From NCBI GenBank assembly GCA_023700845.1, contig JAMPYD010000088.1:1-7363 (forward strand): a DNA stretch of 7,363 nucleotides, given 5' to 3'. The stretch's first letter is position 1. Each line of letters starts with the position of its first letter. A program made the translations under genes and the position numbers. The stretch comes from Elusimicrobiota bacterium (lineage in GTDB: Bacteria; Elusimicrobiota; Elusimicrobia; UBA1565; UBA9628). Shown here piece by piece: positions 6,141 through 7,363 of the stretch. The notes beneath the pieces are model-generated. The model saw nothing but the letters and a program-made list of their open reading frames with translations, had not been told where the DNA came from and made no database searches.

Positions 6141-7363
6141 AAAGGGCGGCGCGCCGCGACGCGGCGCTCGCCGCGGCCGTCTTCGGGGGCCTCGCGGCGC
6201 TGTTCTGGCTGGGGCGCTCGCGCTCCTACGGCATGGGCGACAGCCCCCAGCACGTCCTGTCCGCCCTGCTCTGGGCCGTGCCGCATCCGCCCGGCTACCC
6301 CCTGCAGACGGCCCTCGGCTGGCTGTGGACGCGGCTGCCCTGGGCCGATCCCGGCGCGGCCGTCAACGGCCTCTCCGGAATATTCGCGGCCGGGGCGGCC
6401 GCGGCCCTTTTTCTTCTGCTGCGCGGAGCCGGCGTCCGGCGCGCGGCGGCCCTGATCGCCGCGGCCTCGATGGCGCTTTCCCCCTTGTTCTGGTACTACT
6501 CCCTCGTCGCCGAGGTGCGCGCGCTCAACGGCCTGCTCGCGCTGTCCGCGGCGCTGTTCGCGGCCGCGTGGGCGCGCGACGGCCGGCCGGCGCGCCTGCT
6601 CGCGTTCGCGCTGCTCTTCGGCCTCGGGCTGTCCCATCACCCGACCTACGTCCTCCTCGCGCCCGCGTACGGCGCGTGGCTGTCGGCGCGCCGCCCCTCC
6701 GGCCGCCTGGCGGCCGGCGCCGCGGCTCTTCTGCTGCTCGGCCTCGCCGGGCCGTACCTTCTGCTCGGCCTGCGCCTGAGCCTCGGCGCGCCCGCCTATA
6801 ACCTCTTCGAGGTCCGCGGCTGGAGCGACCTGTGGCCCTTGTTCACCCGCGCCGGCCTCGGCGGGCCGCTGCGCATGGCGGCCGGCGCGCCGGCTCTCGG
6901 CTCGGGCTCCTTCGACTTCGGCGCCCTGGCCGCGCAGGCCGGCTGGCTGCTCTCCTCCCTGTGGACTCACGGCGGGCCGGCGGCCCTGGCCTTGTCCGGG
7001 CTCGGCGCGGCCGCGCTCTGGAAATCCTCCCGGCGCGAGCTCGCGGCCTGGGCCCTGTGGCTCGCGGCCTCGGCCGGGGTCTTCCTCCTCTTCAGCAGCC
7101 AGCAGATGCCGGCCGTCGATCCCGAATACGCGCGCGCGGTGGCTTCGCGCTTCCACCTCCTGCCGTTGATCGCCGTCTTCGCCCTGGCGGGGCACGGGGC
7201 GCAGGCCCTGGCCGCGCGCGTCCGCCCGGTCTTCGTCTTCGTCCTCCTCGCGGCGGTCGTCGCCTCCCCGCTCCTGCTCCGGCCGCTCTCGCTCGCCCGC
7301 GAAAATCCGCTGCTCGATCACGCGCGGGCGATGGTCCGCGACTCCTCTCCGGGTGATTTCATC
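6137..7363 (+). CDS. DUF2723 multi-span membrane protein, predicted GT-C-like glycosyltransferase (3' end outside window)
   Basis: The first 409 codons of an inner-membrane protein that stays open to the window end. Translation from GTG 6137 gives a basic start (MKRAARR), a first hydrophobic span at about 9-25, and then roughly eight to ten more spans rich in Ala and Leu. The diagnostic DUF2723 (PF11028) features are GDSPQH (34-39), HPPGYPL (50-56), SPLFWYYSLVAEV (115-127) and GLSHHPT (164-170). Proteins of this type resemble GT-C glycosyltransferases, which use lipid-linked sugars to modify proteins or lipids on the outer face of the membrane; the acid in the GDSP loop (Asp35) would be the candidate catalytic residue by that analogy. 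The actual substrate is unknown. The 4-base overlap with tgt suggests co-expression, though no functional link with tRNA modification is apparent. Confidence 0.85.
   Translation, partial: MKRAARRDAALAAAVFGGLAALFWLGRSRSYGMGDSPQHVLSALLWAVPHPPGYPLQTALGWLWTRLPWADPGAAVNGLSGIFAAGAAAALFLLLRGAGVRRAAALIAAASMALSPLFWYYSLVAEVRALNGLLALSAALFAAAWARDGRPARLLAFALLFGLGLSHHPTYVLLAPAYGAWLSARRPSGRLAAGAAALLLLGLAGPYLLLGLRLSLGAPAYNLFEVRGWSDLWPLFTRAGLGGPLRMAAGAPALGSGSFDFGALAAQAGWLLSSLWTHGGPAALALSGLGAAALWKSSRRELAAWALWLAASAGVFLLFSSQQMPAVDPEYARAVASRFHLLPLIAVFALAGHGAQALAARVRPVFVFVLLAAVVASPLLLRPLSLARENPLLDHARAMVRDSSPGDFI

Noticed and set aside
6146..6157. Perfect 12-base palindrome GCGGCGCGCCGC just after the tgt stop, considered as a terminator or operator
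   Set aside because: No loop and no following T-run, and it lies within the coding start of the next gene; such palindromes are common by chance at this GC content.
6122..7321. Minus-strand 399-codon frame opposite the DUF2723 gene
   Set aside because: Low-complexity Arg/Gly/Glu/Gln-rich translation without motifs; the plus strand carries a recognisable membrane protein through the whole stretch.

Overview
The window is very GC-rich, gene-dense DNA with every gene on the + strand. Its two outer-membrane receptors and signal peptides point to a Gram-negative (diderm) bacterium. The high GC, the DUF2723-type membrane protein and many GTG starts with 4-base overlaps would fit a high-GC lineage such as Elusimicrobiota or a deltaproteobacterial-type phylum. 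That assignment is tentative because no phylogenetic marker could be tested here.

Layout: (1) the 3' end of queA, the SAM-dependent enzyme that builds epoxyqueuosine on tRNA (to 302). (2) A cassette of three genes: two tandem paralogous TonB-dependent outer-membrane receptors (308-2227 and 2224-4128) and a periplasmic substrate-binding-like protein of the ABC_sub_bind type (4125-4982). The genes are joined by two GTGA stop/start overlaps, each preceded by the same GAGG ribosome-binding site. (3) tgt, the tRNA-guanine transglycosylase that starts queuosine insertion (5022-6140), with all catalytic and zinc residues visible. (4) The 5' part of a multi-membrane-span DUF2723 protein, a predicted GT-C-like glycosyltransferase, which overlaps tgt by 4 bases and runs off the window (6137-7363).

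How the genes may work together: QueA and Tgt act in the same tRNA-modification pathway, and their genes often lie side by side in bacteria. Here an uptake cassette sits between them. The receptors should bring a ligand across the outer membrane with TonB energy, and the binding protein could receive it in the periplasm. No inner-membrane permease, ATPase, TonB/ExbBD or regulator lies in the window, so the ligand and the rest of the route are unknown. A link to queuosine is possible (cobalamin for QueG, or a queuosine precursor), but it rests on position only.

There is no intergenic stretch longer than about 40 bases. The two gaps that exist, before the first receptor gene and before tgt, both hold short AT-rich patches that look like -10 elements about 7 bases from the start codon, suggesting near-leaderless mRNAs. 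I saw no tRNA, rRNA, CRISPR array, insertion sequence or convincing terminator.
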